NCBI RefSeq assembly: GCF_007827275.1
Contig: NZ_VISE01000001.1
Span: 3,720,001 to 3,784,000, forward strand
Reading direction: 5' to 3'
DNA: 64,000 nt
From: Gillisia sp. Hel_I_86
GTDB taxonomy: Bacteria; Bacteroidota; Bacteroidia; Flavobacteriales; Flavobacteriaceae
The notes beneath the pieces are model-generated. The model saw nothing but the letters and a program-made list of their open reading frames with translations. It was not told the DNA's origin and did not search any database. Below, piece after piece: positions 44,259 to 53,270 of the stretch. A program made the position numbers and the translations under genes. Every line of letters starts with the position of its first letter. Within the stretch, counting starts at the first letter, position 1.

Positions 44259-44972
44259 TTAAATCGCTTTACGGGTTAAACTTGTTTCTATTTCTTTTGA
44301 ATTTAAAAAAGAGATAAGATCTTGGGTAGTTGCCCCGGCCTCCAAGGTATATTTTAAAATATGATCTTCGGTTTGTGCACCCATCTTAAGGCTTGGTTTT
44401 TCTTCAAAATCAAGAATAGGATTGTCAAACAAAATATCCAATATACCATCTTTGGCAAGATTCGTATTAAGATATAGCGTCTGCCTCAACGCACTGCTTT
44501 TATTGGAATTTATGGTAAACCCAGAATCTTCCACATTTTTATAATTCACATATTGCTCCCCATGTTCTGTATTCACAATCATTCCCAGTACCATCAAGCG
44601 TTTTATTTCCCCATCCAAATTATCGGATTTTATAAGTGCACCTTCGTTTACAATTGGATTTGATATAAAGATTATGCCGCTAAGATAATTTTGGATATAA
44701 GGATAACCGAAAATTCCTATTATAAGCATTATAATACTATGGGTAATATAATTAATAGATATAAACCCTAAGACAAAAATAACCACAGCAACAGGGGTAT
44801 AAAAGAAAAGGCTATTTCTAAGCCAGAAAATAAAGCGCTTATTTGCTAAATTTTTCTTGGCAGAATTTTCGATAAGCCGAATTACGATCTTTATAATTCC
44901 ATACAGCGCAAGTAGGGCTATAAATAGGTAAAATAGCCCTTTCCATGAATAAAATGTGATGATAGTTTCCAT
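44259..44972 (-). CDS. MscS-like membrane protein
   Basis: A 237-residue protein with three hydrophobic segments (about 12-32, 50-70, 76-97), followed by a soluble domain resembling the MscS channel core: pore-lining-like helix IGIFGYPYIQNYLSGIIFISNPIVNEGALIKSD, then a beta domain (LDGEIKRLMVLGMIVNTEHGEQYVNYKNVED). The MscS equivalent of 'iPN' is diverged, so channel activity is inferred. Its ATG directly abuts the stop of the ATPase gene, and its stop lies 3 bases before the antiporter start, so the three are translated from one message. Confidence 0.7.
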   Translation of the reverse strand: METIITFYSWKGLFYLFIALLALYGIIKIVIRLIENSAKKNLANKRFIFWLRNSLFFYTPVAVVIFVLGFISINYITHSIIMLIIGIFGYPYIQNYLSGIIFISNPIVNEGALIKSDNLDGEIKRLMVLGMIVNTEHGEQYVNYKNVEDSGFTINSNKSSALRQTLYLNTNLAKDGILDILFDNPILDFEEKPSLKMGAQTEDHILKYTLEAGATTQDLISFLNSKEIETSLTRKAI

Positions 44973-47357
44973 TTAGTTAATAGTTCCCCTATATCTTAGA
45001 ATTTCATAGATATCTGAAGTTATTACTCTGTTTAAGATGAGATTTCCATTCGGATTTCTCAATAAAACCTTTGTGTTCACAAGCCTCTTGATCCCAGAAT
45101 CAAAATGAATATTATAGCCTTTACCCAAGAAATTTTTCAATAATACTTCGTTTACATATTTGTAGAGAAATACATATTTTAAAATAATGAGTTCTTCTGC
45201 ACTAAAGAAATCTTCAAAGCTACAATCTTCCCCCTCAAAAACCACAAGATTATTATCTATCATTTTAGTACTATATGACCAAGCTTGTAAAATTTCGCCA
45301 ATGTTGTTTTTAAAACGACTGGACAGTTCCTGAACCTTATGTTCAATATGTTTTGGATACATCACATGTCTATCCTCATTTACCAGTTTTTTATGGGAAG
45401 CTCCATGCCGTATTAAAACCGCCTTGAATATTTCTTCAGTTCTGGTTTTGTTAAGATCTAAGCGGGTTGTAAATGCATTGGAAAAAGGAATCCTCTGGTC
45501 TAAATGTTTTTGCATCGCTTTGGATATAGATACCATTATGAAGATCCTGTTAGATTCTGAAAGCACAAAATTCACAAGTGCCCTAACATTGTCTAAAAAG
45601 CTAATTTCATCGGACCTCCAATATTCCAAATCGTCTATTAATAAGACCGGCCTGGTATTATAAATATTCTTGTTTACTTCTTGTAGGGCTTCCTTTAAAT
45701 TTTTGGTGGTTTTAAATTTTCTGCCCTCGATAGTAATGGTACTATCGGTTTCCAGAAGTATATTATCCTTGCCAAAATGTTTTTTAGCAAAATCTTCCAT
45801 AAAGGTAGATTTACCACTTAAATTATTACCGGTAAGAAGTGCCGATTTATTAAAGCCTTTTTGCCAATCATTAAAACAAACATCAAGTTTGTTTTCTTCT
45901 TCCACACGGGGCACAAGGAAAAGATCACCAATAAAATTTTTGTTTAAAAACAAGGTGTCGTAATATGCGTTTTCTTCCTTTACCATCCTAAATTTAATAC
46001 AATTAATGGCTTTTTCCATTGCATTGTCCTGTGGAAGGGAGGTGGTTTTTTCGTAAGAAGAGTTTAGGAACTTAAAAGCGGTTTTAATTTTTTGAAACCA
46101 ACCTATTAGTAGGCCACTGCTATCTGCCGTGTATTGATTTAATGAAGATTGAAATGAAACTTCCAGAAATTCCTCTGAATTATAAATATTGGTGGCCAGC
46201 AGCTGATTCTCTAATTTATGTTCAATTTGGGCAATAATTTGTTGCTGTTTCCCAATATTTAAACCGATGGTCTTTTGGATCTCTTTAAGTGTTGCTATTT
46301 GTGCGTGAAGTGGCGAAAAAGAATTATTGTTTGTAATTAATTTTAGACTGCTTTTTAAATTAATGAGACTGTGTTTATAATAGGATGCCAAATTGTTCTG
46401 ATTTTCCCATAAGTCTATCAAATAAGGCAACAACTCATAATCCAACCATTTTTTAACAGCTCTATTGAAATCTATCTTTTTAATAAGCAAAAGCCCTTCA
46501 TTGGTAGCGGTTGGGAAATTTAATGTAGCCAAAGATTTTACTTTATCTTCTACGAGATCTGTAAAGCCTTCGAGCTTTCTACCCGAGGAAGTTTCAATCT
46601 TTTTTATAGCAAGAGTAATTTCAGCAACTAGAAGCGGAACCTCCTCATTCTCCTTCATTTTTTCCAATGAAGTTAAAACTGTTTCAATGGTCCCTCTAGA
46701 ATTTTCAGCTTCCTCTAGACTGTTTTCATAAGAAGTTTTAGTGAATTTTTTAATTGAATTAAAGATTTCAATTACCTTTTGAAAAGTTAGACCAGCAGTA
46801 TCTATAAGTTGAATTTGTTCCAGAATATTTTCAAATTGCTCCTTATATACAGGCCAGGGATTTTGTTGATGTTTTGTTTTTCGGGAAATAGCTTTTCTGC
46901 TTTTTTCGAACCTTGCAATAGTTCTATATTCTTGCTCCACATTTTTTTGAAATGCATTTAAAGCTTGGTGAAGAATAGATTTTGATTCTAAAAAATGTGC
47001 TTTAATGGAATCCTTTTTTACAACGTTTTCTTCTGCTTTATGCGATGCAATTTGTAGTTGAAGGAAAACATCCCGGTGCAGCAGCATAAGATCCTTAAAA
47101 GGTTTGGCCAAGGCATAATGTAACAAATAGCATTCTTGGGAATTCCCTTTCCCTGAAGAAATTTCTTGAAATTCCAGATCTGAAGTGGAAATATAATAGT
47201 TGGCCAATTCTGAAAAATTTAAAAGAATATTTCTTTTTAACTTTTCAGAACCAGTAATAGTATCCAGTACATTTTTATATTCATCAAGTTCTAACTCGAA
47301 CTTTTTTGATGAGTAACTAGAGGTAATCTCGGATGGTTCCAAAACTTTTATTTCCAT
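44973..47357 (-). CDS. Large helical protein with AAA-type ATPase domain
   Basis: A 794-residue cytosolic protein that I cannot assign to a named family. Residues 1-480 are helical, partly coiled-coil, without a signal peptide. A P-loop domain follows: Walker A GNNLSGKST (510-518), Walker B PVLLIDDLEYW (570-580) and a sensor-like IFIMVSISKAM (605-615). The C-terminal part (about 695-790: FFSAEELIILKYVFLYKYVNE, FDSGIKRLVNTKVLLRN) looks like a winged helix. It is the first gene of the operon with the MscS-like protein and antiporter. This suggests an ATP-driven switch controlling ion flux; that role is inference. Confidence 0.75.
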   Translation of the reverse strand: MEIKVLEPSEITSSYSSKKFELELDEYKNVLDTITGSEKLKRNILLNFSELANYYISTSDLEFQEISSGKGNSQECYLLHYALAKPFKDLMLLHRDVFLQLQIASHKAEENVVKKDSIKAHFLESKSILHQALNAFQKNVEQEYRTIARFEKSRKAISRKTKHQQNPWPVYKEQFENILEQIQLIDTAGLTFQKVIEIFNSIKKFTKTSYENSLEEAENSRGTIETVLTSLEKMKENEEVPLLVAEITLAIKKIETSSGRKLEGFTDLVEDKVKSLATLNFPTATNEGLLLIKKIDFNRAVKKWLDYELLPYLIDLWENQNNLASYYKHSLINLKSSLKLITNNNSFSPLHAQIATLKEIQKTIGLNIGKQQQIIAQIEHKLENQLLATNIYNSEEFLEVSFQSSLNQYTADSSGLLIGWFQKIKTAFKFLNSSYEKTTSLPQDNAMEKAINCIKFRMVKEENAYYDTLFLNKNFIGDLFLVPRVEEENKLDVCFNDWQKGFNKSALLTGNNLSGKSTFMEDFAKKHFGKDNILLETDSTITIEGRKFKTTKNLKEALQEVNKNIYNTRPVLLIDDLEYWRSDEISFLDNVRALVNFVLSESNRIFIMVSISKAMQKHLDQRIPFSNAFTTRLDLNKTRTEEIFKAVLIRHGASHKKLVNEDRHVMYPKHIEHKVQELSSRFKNNIGEILQAWSYSTKMIDNNLVVFEGEDCSFEDFFSAEELIILKYVFLYKYVNEVLLKNFLGKGYNIHFDSGIKRLVNTKVLLRNPNGNLILNRVITSDIYEILRYRGTIN

Positions 47358-47555
47358 TTATAGATCAAACAACTTAGATGAACATAATAATATTTAAATA
47401 TCATCTAAAGTTACATACATTTTATCTTAAATGACAAATTTAGCTTGATTCCATCTTGGTGGATGTAAAACTTAAATCAACTATAATTCATTTTCAGCAA
47501 GACCGAATTTAAAATATAATTTATAAACAATTTAAAATGAAGGTTTAAGAAACAA

Positions 47556-48005
47556 CTATCCTTTTTTAACCCTAACAGCGTTCATTCCTTTCATTCCGCG
47601 TTCTATTTCGAAAATTACATTATCACCTTCTTTAACTTCATCAATCAATTCACTAATGTGAACGAAATATTTTTCTTGGGAATCTAGGTCATTAATAAAT
47701 CCAAATCCTTTAGAGTCATTGAAGAATTCAACTTTTCCTTTATGGAAAGGATCTTCTTCTACATATTCTTTTTTGGGAACACCAATAACGATACTCTCTG
47801 CATCCACTTTTTCCTTCTTTTTATTAGGATCCGGTGGGGTATCAGTTAATTGTCCATTCTCATCTACATAAACCAACATATCTTCCAAATCGCCACTCTT
47901 TGCATTAGATTTACGCTCTTCTTTTTTACGTTGTTTTTCTTCACGTTTTTTTAAACGCTTCTTTTCTTTTTCTTTTTTACCAAAACTTTCTTGTGGTCTC
48001 GCCAT
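47556..48005 (-). CDS. Cold-shock-domain protein with charged N-terminal extension
   Basis: A 149-residue protein. The C-terminal 65 residues are a cold-shock domain with RNP1 KGFGFIND and RNP2 YFVHISEL (GKVEFFNDSKGFGF). The first ~40 residues are extremely Lys/Arg/Glu-rich (KKEKEKKRLKKREEKQRKKE), and an acidic linker follows. It should bind single-stranded RNA or DNA. This extended form is common in Bacteroidota. The gene is single, with ~200-280 base gaps on both sides. Confidence 0.92.
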   Translation of the reverse strand: MARPQESFGKKEKEKKRLKKREEKQRKKEERKSNAKSGDLEDMLVYVDENGQLTDTPPDPNKKKEKVDAESIVIGVPKKEYVEEDPFHKGKVEFFNDSKGFGFINDLDSQEKYFVHISELIDEVKEGDNVIFEIERGMKGMNAVRVKKG

Positions 48006-48140
48006 TCTTACTTAAAATATTAATTGTTATAAACTCTGTTCTGCGTGAACAAATCTGGCAACTCGTAAAAACACTCGAATAGAAAGCAAAAAGATCTCAA
48101 AAAAGATAAATTGTACCGTTATTGAGGGTAACAAGATTAC

Positions 48141-48168
48141 TTGAAGGGCATTTATACGATTACCTTTG
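48141..48168 (+). promoter_or_regulatory. Orphan plus-strand promoter (TTG-N17-TACCTTTG)
   Basis: A -33 TTG (48141-48143) and an exact -7 TAnnTTTG (48161-48168) are spaced 17 bases apart. No plus-strand gene follows; a transcript would run antisense into the broken cupin gene. It could drive a small RNA or be a chance match. Confidence 0.35.
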
Positions 48169-48282
48169 CGTAAAAGTACAATAATAATCGCATAAATCCT
48201 TACCCATTTAACATCTGCAATATTAAAAAACAAATAATTTAATCAGCCTTTTTTCTTATTTACCATACCGCTCCCTCCCTAT

Positions 48283-48759
48283 TTACTTATTTATAGGTAT
48301 AGCGTCCAATGGGTTTTCAAAGCCAATAAACAGGACACAAGGTCCAGCGTTGCCACATTTCCCGGAATGCGGTTTTTTGGCAGGACCATACGCGTAATTT
48401 CCCTATTTTAAAGTTTGGGTATTTTCTCCTTGATAAGTAACTTCCAGTTTCCCGGACAATAAAATCATTCGTTCTACAGAATTATGCCAATGATTGGAAA
48501 TATCACTATTGGCCGGTATCCTAAAAAGGATATCGACATTTGGTTTTGCCGGATCTCCATGTAAAACAGCTATTTCACAGCCATCTGGCATAAATTCCGG
48601 GCATGGCCCCCAAATTACATCAGCACTATTCACATCCTTTACCAGGGATTTTTCAAAAGTCATATTATCATTTTCCTGCCCAAAAATTAACAGCGGAAAA
48701 AAGGCAGCCATAAGTAAGCATAAACCAATGTTTCGGAATGATATTACATCTTTTTTCAT
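48283..48759 (-). pseudogene. Secreted cupin-domain protein, broken by an in-frame TAG
   Basis: The signal peptide (NIGLCLLMAAFFPLLIFGQ) precedes a cupin with ILFRIPANSDISNHWHNSVERMILLSGKLEVTYQG. The frame meets TAG at 48403-48405. Reading through it in the same frame continues a convincing cupin C-terminus (GNYAYGPAKKPHSGKCGNAG, then PCVLFIGFENPLDAIP) to TAA at 48283. The HWHN metal ligands are before the stop and the PHSG His after it, so the truncated 118-residue form would lack a ligand. It lies 11 bases downstream of the FAD oxidoreductase gene, likely in the same transcript. Confidence 0.8.
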
Positions 48760-48770
48760 ATTGATATTTA

Positions 48771-50153
48771 TTAAGGTTTAATGTTTTGATTAACCCTGAA
48801 CAAATTATCGGGATCATATTTCCTTTTAACTTCCACCAATCTATCGTAGTTTCCTTTATAACTAGCTTTAATTCGCTCTTCTCCTTCATTCATTAAAAAA
48901 TTGGAATAGGCCCCACCTGCCGAATGAGGATGTAAGGCTTCCCAATAATCCTTGCACCATTTTGTTATTTTAACGGCATTACCCGGATCTGGATCTACTC
49001 CTACTATTACACCAGCATATTTTGCATCGCGATATGCCCAAGCGGTTTCAGAATTCTTTTTTCTACTTGCTGCACCATTAATTGGGTACAAATGCATTTG
49101 TGATAAAGGAGTTGGGATTTGAGATCCAAATATCTTGTGTTGTTTTCTTACTTCAGGTCCCAGCTCATTAAAAAAATCGGCTCGCCAATACCATTGCAAT
49201 CCGGGTGGCATTAAGCCATCAAAGAGCGTTTGAATTGCCGGATAAGGCATTTCCCCTAAATGTTCGAAAATAGGTTTCCTATCTTTAATTGGCTTAAATA
49301 CTTTTTCAGCATTTTTTGGATCTCCTAAATAGCACCAAACAATTCCGCAGAACTGTTTATTATGAAGAAAATCTGGAAAAGGTGGCCCAGGAATTATCAT
49401 TGTCGCTATAAACCCATTTAGATCTTCTTCTGCATTTTCAATAAATGCATCGTACCATTCCATTACCTCTTCAACTTTTTCGATAGGCCACAACATTGGT
49501 CCTCCATACACTGTCTTTACAGGATGAGCCTGAAATTTAAAAGAGGTAACAATTCCAAAATTCCCTCCGCCTCCACGTATAGCCCAGAAAAGATCTGGAT
49601 ATTGATGATTATTTACTGTTAGATAGGTGCCGTCTGCCATTACCATATCTACTTCCAACAAACTGTCTATGGTTAAACCATATTTTCTGGCCAAATAGCC
49701 AACTCCACCACCTAATGTAAGCCCTGCAACTCCTGTAGTAGAAATCATTCCAGAGGGAACTGCAAGACCAAAAGGATGAGTTGCATGATCTACTTCGCCC
49801 CATAAATTACCCGCTCCTACTGTTACAGTACTATCTTCTGCATTCACGCGTACAAATTTGATTTCAGAAAGATCTATTACCATTCCACCGTCGCATAAAC
49901 CGAGCCCACCACCGTTATGGCCACCTCCCCTAATTGCAATCAGTAATTTGTTCTCTCTTGCAAAATTTACCGCAGCAATTACATCGGCAGTATCAATACA
50001 TTTTATGATCATGCCCGGATGCTTATTGATCATTGCATTGTAGACCTTTCTGGCCTCCTCATAAATTTTGTCTTCCGGAAAAATCACTTGTCCTTTGATC
50101 TCTTTGGATAGCACCTCTTTCATTGTGGTGTCTACTGTTCCCGTTAATTCCAT
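48771..50153 (-). CDS. FAD-linked oxidoreductase (PCMH-type FAD domain, BBE C-terminus)
   Basis: A berberine-bridge-enzyme-like flavoprotein. The FAD-binding domain has IRGGGHNGGGLGLCDGG (the His is the likely covalent flavin site), GLTLGGGVGYLARKYGL and WAIRGGGGNFGIVTSF. The Cys needed for bicovalent flavin (usual GxCxxVG) is replaced (STTGVAGLTLGGG), so flavin is probably attached only through His. The BBE motif is YDPDNLFRVNQNI. The ATG at 50153 (MELTGTVDTTMKEV) is preferred over an upstream TTG at 50189. The substrate is unknown. Confidence 0.9.
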   Translation of the reverse strand: MELTGTVDTTMKEVLSKEIKGQVIFPEDKIYEEARKVYNAMINKHPGMIIKCIDTADVIAAVNFARENKLLIAIRGGGHNGGGLGLCDGGMVIDLSEIKFVRVNAEDSTVTVGAGNLWGEVDHATHPFGLAVPSGMISTTGVAGLTLGGGVGYLARKYGLTIDSLLEVDMVMADGTYLTVNNHQYPDLFWAIRGGGGNFGIVTSFKFQAHPVKTVYGGPMLWPIEKVEEVMEWYDAFIENAEEDLNGFIATMIIPGPPFPDFLHNKQFCGIVWCYLGDPKNAEKVFKPIKDRKPIFEHLGEMPYPAIQTLFDGLMPPGLQWYWRADFFNELGPEVRKQHKIFGSQIPTPLSQMHLYPINGAASRKKNSETAWAYRDAKYAGVIVGVDPDPGNAVKITKWCKDYWEALHPHSAGGAYSNFLMNEGEERIKASYKGNYDRLVEVKRKYDPDNLFRVNQNIKP

Positions 50154-50573
50154 AACCAAACTATTTATTAATGAATATTTACATCGCAATAATCGAAAAA
50201 TGAAAGTTTATCATTTCTTAGTATTTTAATTCTGGGGGGTAAATTAAATGGGATAGCTGGAGGGAGTACTCTGATATTTAGAAACTTAAAGGTAGTAAAT
50301 AAAATTAACCCAATGGTGTATTTAAGTTAATTGTAGATGGGAAAAATTTTGATTTTCCAGTTTTGTGGCTTTAATTATTTTTACTAACCATATTTAAATT
50401 TATCGTTATCATATGCGTGTACCAATATGCCAGCAATTCCAAACGAGACCCTGAAATTTCCAAAGTGAATCAGTACAGGGTGATGGGATAGTTAAATGTC
50501 TTTCTAGTTAAAAACAGATATGCAAAAAAAATTAAATCAAAACATCGCTACTAGAATTCGGATTAAGGCAGTA
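50154..50573. other. Intergenic region with a degenerate MITE-like repeat
   Basis: Between the oxidoreductase start and the DUF1622 stop. A worn MITE-like element covers about 50400-50525: a head with CGTGTACCAATATGCCAGC, a core GAGACCCTGAAATTTCC and CAGTACAGGGTGATG, and a tail AAAAACAGATATGC. The rest is AT-rich and no gene is supported. Confidence 0.5.
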
Positions 50574-50939
50574 TCAATCGGTATAAGGATCGGCTGCGTC
50601 CTTTTTGGATTGCCAAGGAAATTTCCCTTCAATTTCAACTTGAAGGGAAATGCTTAAAAATGTTCTTATAAGTACAATCACTCCAAGAGTAAATACTTTC
50701 CCTAAGGTAGGTTCTGTAACGACCGTTGCAATAATATCTGCAGCAACCAAAACTTCCAGGCCTAATAAAATTGCTTTCCCAAGCTCTCGTCTTAATCTTG
50801 TATAGAGATGGTTTTTAAACTTTAATTGAGCGATTAGAAATCGAAAAAGAGCTATTAATGCGCCTAGTGCAATTATAACAACCCCTATAGCTTCCAATCC
50901 CCTCGCTACATACTCTATATACTGTTTTACTTCATCCAT
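50574..50939 (-). CDS. DUF1622 family membrane protein
   Basis: A 121-residue inner-membrane protein with three hydrophobic stretches (about 13-36, 55-75, 80-100). The sequence RLRRELGKAILLGLEVLVAADII, then LIRTFLSISLQVEIEGKFPW is the DUF1622 signature. No biochemical function is known. It follows the universal stress protein gene on the same strand by 35 bases, so the two may be expressed together. Confidence 0.9.
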   Translation of the reverse strand: MDEVKQYIEYVARGLEAIGVVIIALGALIALFRFLIAQLKFKNHLYTRLRRELGKAILLGLEVLVAADIIATVVTEPTLGKVFTLGVIVLIRTFLSISLQVEIEGKFPWQSKKDAADPYTD

Positions 50940-50974
50940 AGTTGAAAAATAGGAAGTGATTAGGGAAAAAGCAG

Positions 50975-51430
50975 CTATTCTTTAGTTGGCACCATATAAA
51001 CGGGAACTTTTGTGTCCTTTAGTACTTTTGAAGCAACATCCCCAATAAAAATTTTCTCTAAAATACTATGGCTGTGAGTACCTAAGACGATGGTATTGGC
51101 ATTCCAATGGGATGCATATTCCAAGATCATATCGGCCGTACTTCCTTCAAGTACTTTAGTTTCCACTTTTGGGTCTTTAAAATGGGTTTTTACGGTATCT
51201 AAAAAATTCCCAGCTACCCGTTTCATCTCCTTGTTTATATTTAAATCTACTTCGGCGTCAAAGCCATTATAGCCCATAAAAGTTGGATATTGAACTCCAT
51301 AATATTGAACGTCGGCAATAACATGAAGAAGACAGACTTCAGCATTTAAAGATTTAGCGAGTTCATATCCAGAATTTGCTACCATTTCAGAAGTAGGATT
51401 GTAATCTATACATATAAGAACTTTTTTCAT
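50975..51430 (-). CDS. Universal stress protein (UspA family)
   Basis: A 151-residue single-domain USP beginning MKKVLICIDYNPTSEMVANSGY. The ATP-binding signature G-2x-G-9x-G(S/T) appears as VLGTHSHSILEKIFIGDVASKVL with PVYMVP at the end; the first glycine position reads GTHSH. Nucleotide binding is therefore plausible. USPs respond to starvation and envelope stress. It is upstream of the DUF1622 gene. Confidence 0.92.
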   Translation of the reverse strand: MKKVLICIDYNPTSEMVANSGYELAKSLNAEVCLLHVIADVQYYGVQYPTFMGYNGFDAEVDLNINKEMKRVAGNFLDTVKTHFKDPKVETKVLEGSTADMILEYASHWNANTIVLGTHSHSILEKIFIGDVASKVLKDTKVPVYMVPTKE

Positions 51431-51735
51431 ATTTAAAATATTTAAATAGTTATAACAGAATTAAAATGCGGATAAGAAAGTGTCACTAATTTCGTAATAA
51501 ATTAAATGATCTTATAAAAATTAGTAAGTTAATTTTAGTCTTTTAAAAGTTCGATTCAGAATTTCTCCTTTTATAATTATTCCTTTTCGATTAAATTGTT
51601 GAACTTAGAAAAAATGAACCTTAATTAAAACTTTATTTTGTTAAACAATTGTAAATATGACAATGGTTAGATTTTTTCTGTAATTATCACTGTATATTTA
51701 TAGTACAATTTTTAACTGTCAAAAAAAGTTATGAT
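51431..51735. other. AT-rich divergent intergenic region, no gene seen
   Basis: It lies between the divergent universal stress protein and four-helix-bundle genes and must hold both promoters. I found no exact TAnnTTTG and no strong palindrome. Confidence 0.5.
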
Positions 51736-52218
51736 ATGAGAACCACTAGAGAAGAAGCGAAAGTAGAACTTCATGATGAAGTTGTAAATAAACTCAAACA
51801 ACTTTTAGAGAAAAATTACGATGCAGAAAAAGGTTTTAAAAAAGCATTCGAAGATACCGAACATCCTAGTTTGCGAAAATTCTTTAAGCAACAAGTAGTA
51901 ATGCGGAATAGGTTTAAGACCGAAATTGAAAAAGAATTGCACGATCTGAATGCACACCCTAAAATAAATGAAGGAACTGCAACGGGCAAGTTACATAGAG
52001 TTTGGATAGATATTAAAACTGCCATGAGCAAGAATGATGAAGAAGCTGTACTGGAAGAATGTATTAGAGGTGAAAAAGCAAGTGTAAGGGAATATGAAGA
52101 AAAGCTCAAAAAAGCTCATTTTTCCCCCAAAGTTAAATCAATGCTTACCAATCAATTGAATGAAATAAGGAATACCGTTTCCACAGTTAAGAAATTGGAA
52201 GATATAACAGATGATTAA
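51736..52218 (+). CDS. PA2169-family four-helix-bundle protein (DUF2383)
   Basis: A 160-residue, all-helical, soluble protein. Segments HDEVVNKLKQLLEKNYDAEKGFKKAFEDTEHP, KQQVVMRNRFKTEIEKEL and GKLHRVWIDIKTAMSKNDEEAVLEECIRGE match the PA2169/DUF2383 ferritin-like family. The conserved E..R..E helices could bind metal, but no function is proved. Next to a universal stress protein and DUF1622, it fits a stress-response neighbourhood. A strong bidirectional terminator follows. Confidence 0.88.
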   Translation: MRTTREEAKVELHDEVVNKLKQLLEKNYDAEKGFKKAFEDTEHPSLRKFFKQQVVMRNRFKTEIEKELHDLNAHPKINEGTATGKLHRVWIDIKTAMSKNDEEAVLEECIRGEKASVREYEEKLKKAHFSPKVKSMLTNQLNEIRNTVSTVKKLEDITDD

Positions 52219-52235
52219 GCTGCATGTAGCTTATC

Positions 52236-52270
52236 AAAAAAGTCCCAAAGTAGTATTCTGGGACTTTTTT
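52236..52270. terminator. Bidirectional terminator between convergent genes
   Basis: Stem AAAAAAGTCCCA (52236-52247) with its exact complement TGGGACTTTTTT (52259-52270) around an 11-base loop. The A6/T6 ends provide a U-run for transcripts from either strand. Confidence 0.85.
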
Positions 52271-52317
52271 GGTATGTACTCCAAATAGAGCATCTGTTTC
52301 AATATATTATTCTTAAA

Positions 52318-52956
52318 TCACTGTTTCACAAAAATAACACTGGCTTTGGCACCAGTAAGCAAATTCCATTCATTAGAAGTAATTAGTTCTCCCTGATCTC
52401 CGTAGATCTTGAAAGCGGCAGTATTAGGACCAGAACTCCCTTGATTAAGTGCTTCGATTTCTATGGTATTAAGCCCGCTTTCCAACTTTATTAGAATAGG
52501 GGTGTAATTTGCCTGTAACTCTATAACCGACTCAACCATTTTCCCATTTACATACACCCGTACTTTATCTCCATCTACATATTGATAGTCCCTGCATAAA
52601 ACTTCTACATAGCTCCCTTTGGTTTTAAAATCTCCTAAATACTGGTCTTTTCTATATTCATCACTAATTTTTTTATCTTCTGTCCATTTTTTTTCAATAA
52701 AATCGCCAGCAGTTAGTAGGTCATTACCTGTTTTCATGCTAAAAGACTCTTTTTTATCTGATGGTAAATTTGAGGCTCTCTCTTTGGACTTGAAAAATGG
52801 GTTGGTAGATTTTCTTGCCGGAATTGCAGATCCTTCACTTGGAGGTGGAAAAGAGGTTCCTGCCCGCTCTATAGGTGTAGACTTGACAGGGGTTTCTTGT
52901 GAAAAGCCAAGAGCAGCACCAAACATGAGTAAGAAAAAAATACTGTATATTTTCAT
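52318..52956 (-). CDS. Hypothetical secreted protein
   Basis: Signal peptide MKIYSIFFLLMFGAALGFSQ starts at the ATG at 52956; an earlier in-frame start at 53025 would add 23 unlikely residues. The mature protein has a Pro/Ser/Lys-rich linker (about 20-75) and a C-terminal beta-rich half (YVEVLCRDYQYVDGDKVRVYVNG, ESGLNTIEIEALNQGSSGPNTAAF). That part resembles carbohydrate-binding or Ig-like folds seen in secreted flavobacterial proteins. I do not recognise a named family. Confidence 0.75.
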   Translation of the reverse strand: MKIYSIFFLLMFGAALGFSQETPVKSTPIERAGTSFPPPSEGSAIPARKSTNPFFKSKERASNLPSDKKESFSMKTGNDLLTAGDFIEKKWTEDKKISDEYRKDQYLGDFKTKGSYVEVLCRDYQYVDGDKVRVYVNGKMVESVIELQANYTPILIKLESGLNTIEIEALNQGSSGPNTAAFKIYGDQGELITSNEWNLLTGAKASVIFVKQ

Positions 52957-53270
52957 ATTATAAAAATAAGGAATTATTGGAAAATCTATAATTGTTTGTC
53001 CGGAAAAACACCTAATAATATGCAAATTAAAACGAATATTGTCCCGTCGGGCCTTTCGTCTATATTCAACTTAGGTTAAAGCCAAGATATTTTTGTATGA
53101 CCTTTCGACTGTGCTCAAGGTGACAAAAACTTGCTTTAGGTATCTAAACGCACAATCAATTCTATTCTATCTTATCAAAAATAGCACCATGAAATATAAA
53201 AAGCGGAATTTCTTGAATTGAATGAATAGCTTGCTAAATATTCTGCTTAAATTTATCCAAAATACTTTCA
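52957..53270. other. Intergenic region with a MITE-like repeat, core type 2
   Basis: At about 52985-53150: head ATTGTTTGTCCGGAAAAACA, core ATTGTCCCGTCGGGCCTTTC and ACCTTTCGACTGTGCTCAAG followed by GTGACA, tail TTAGGTATCTAAACGC. It lies between the divergent hypothetical and upp genes. No gene is supported. Confidence 0.55.

Noticed and set aside
48027-48233. 68-codon frame upstream of the cold-shock gene
   Set aside because: It looks hydrophobic by AT-rich composition only and overlaps the leader region. It has no recognisable domain.
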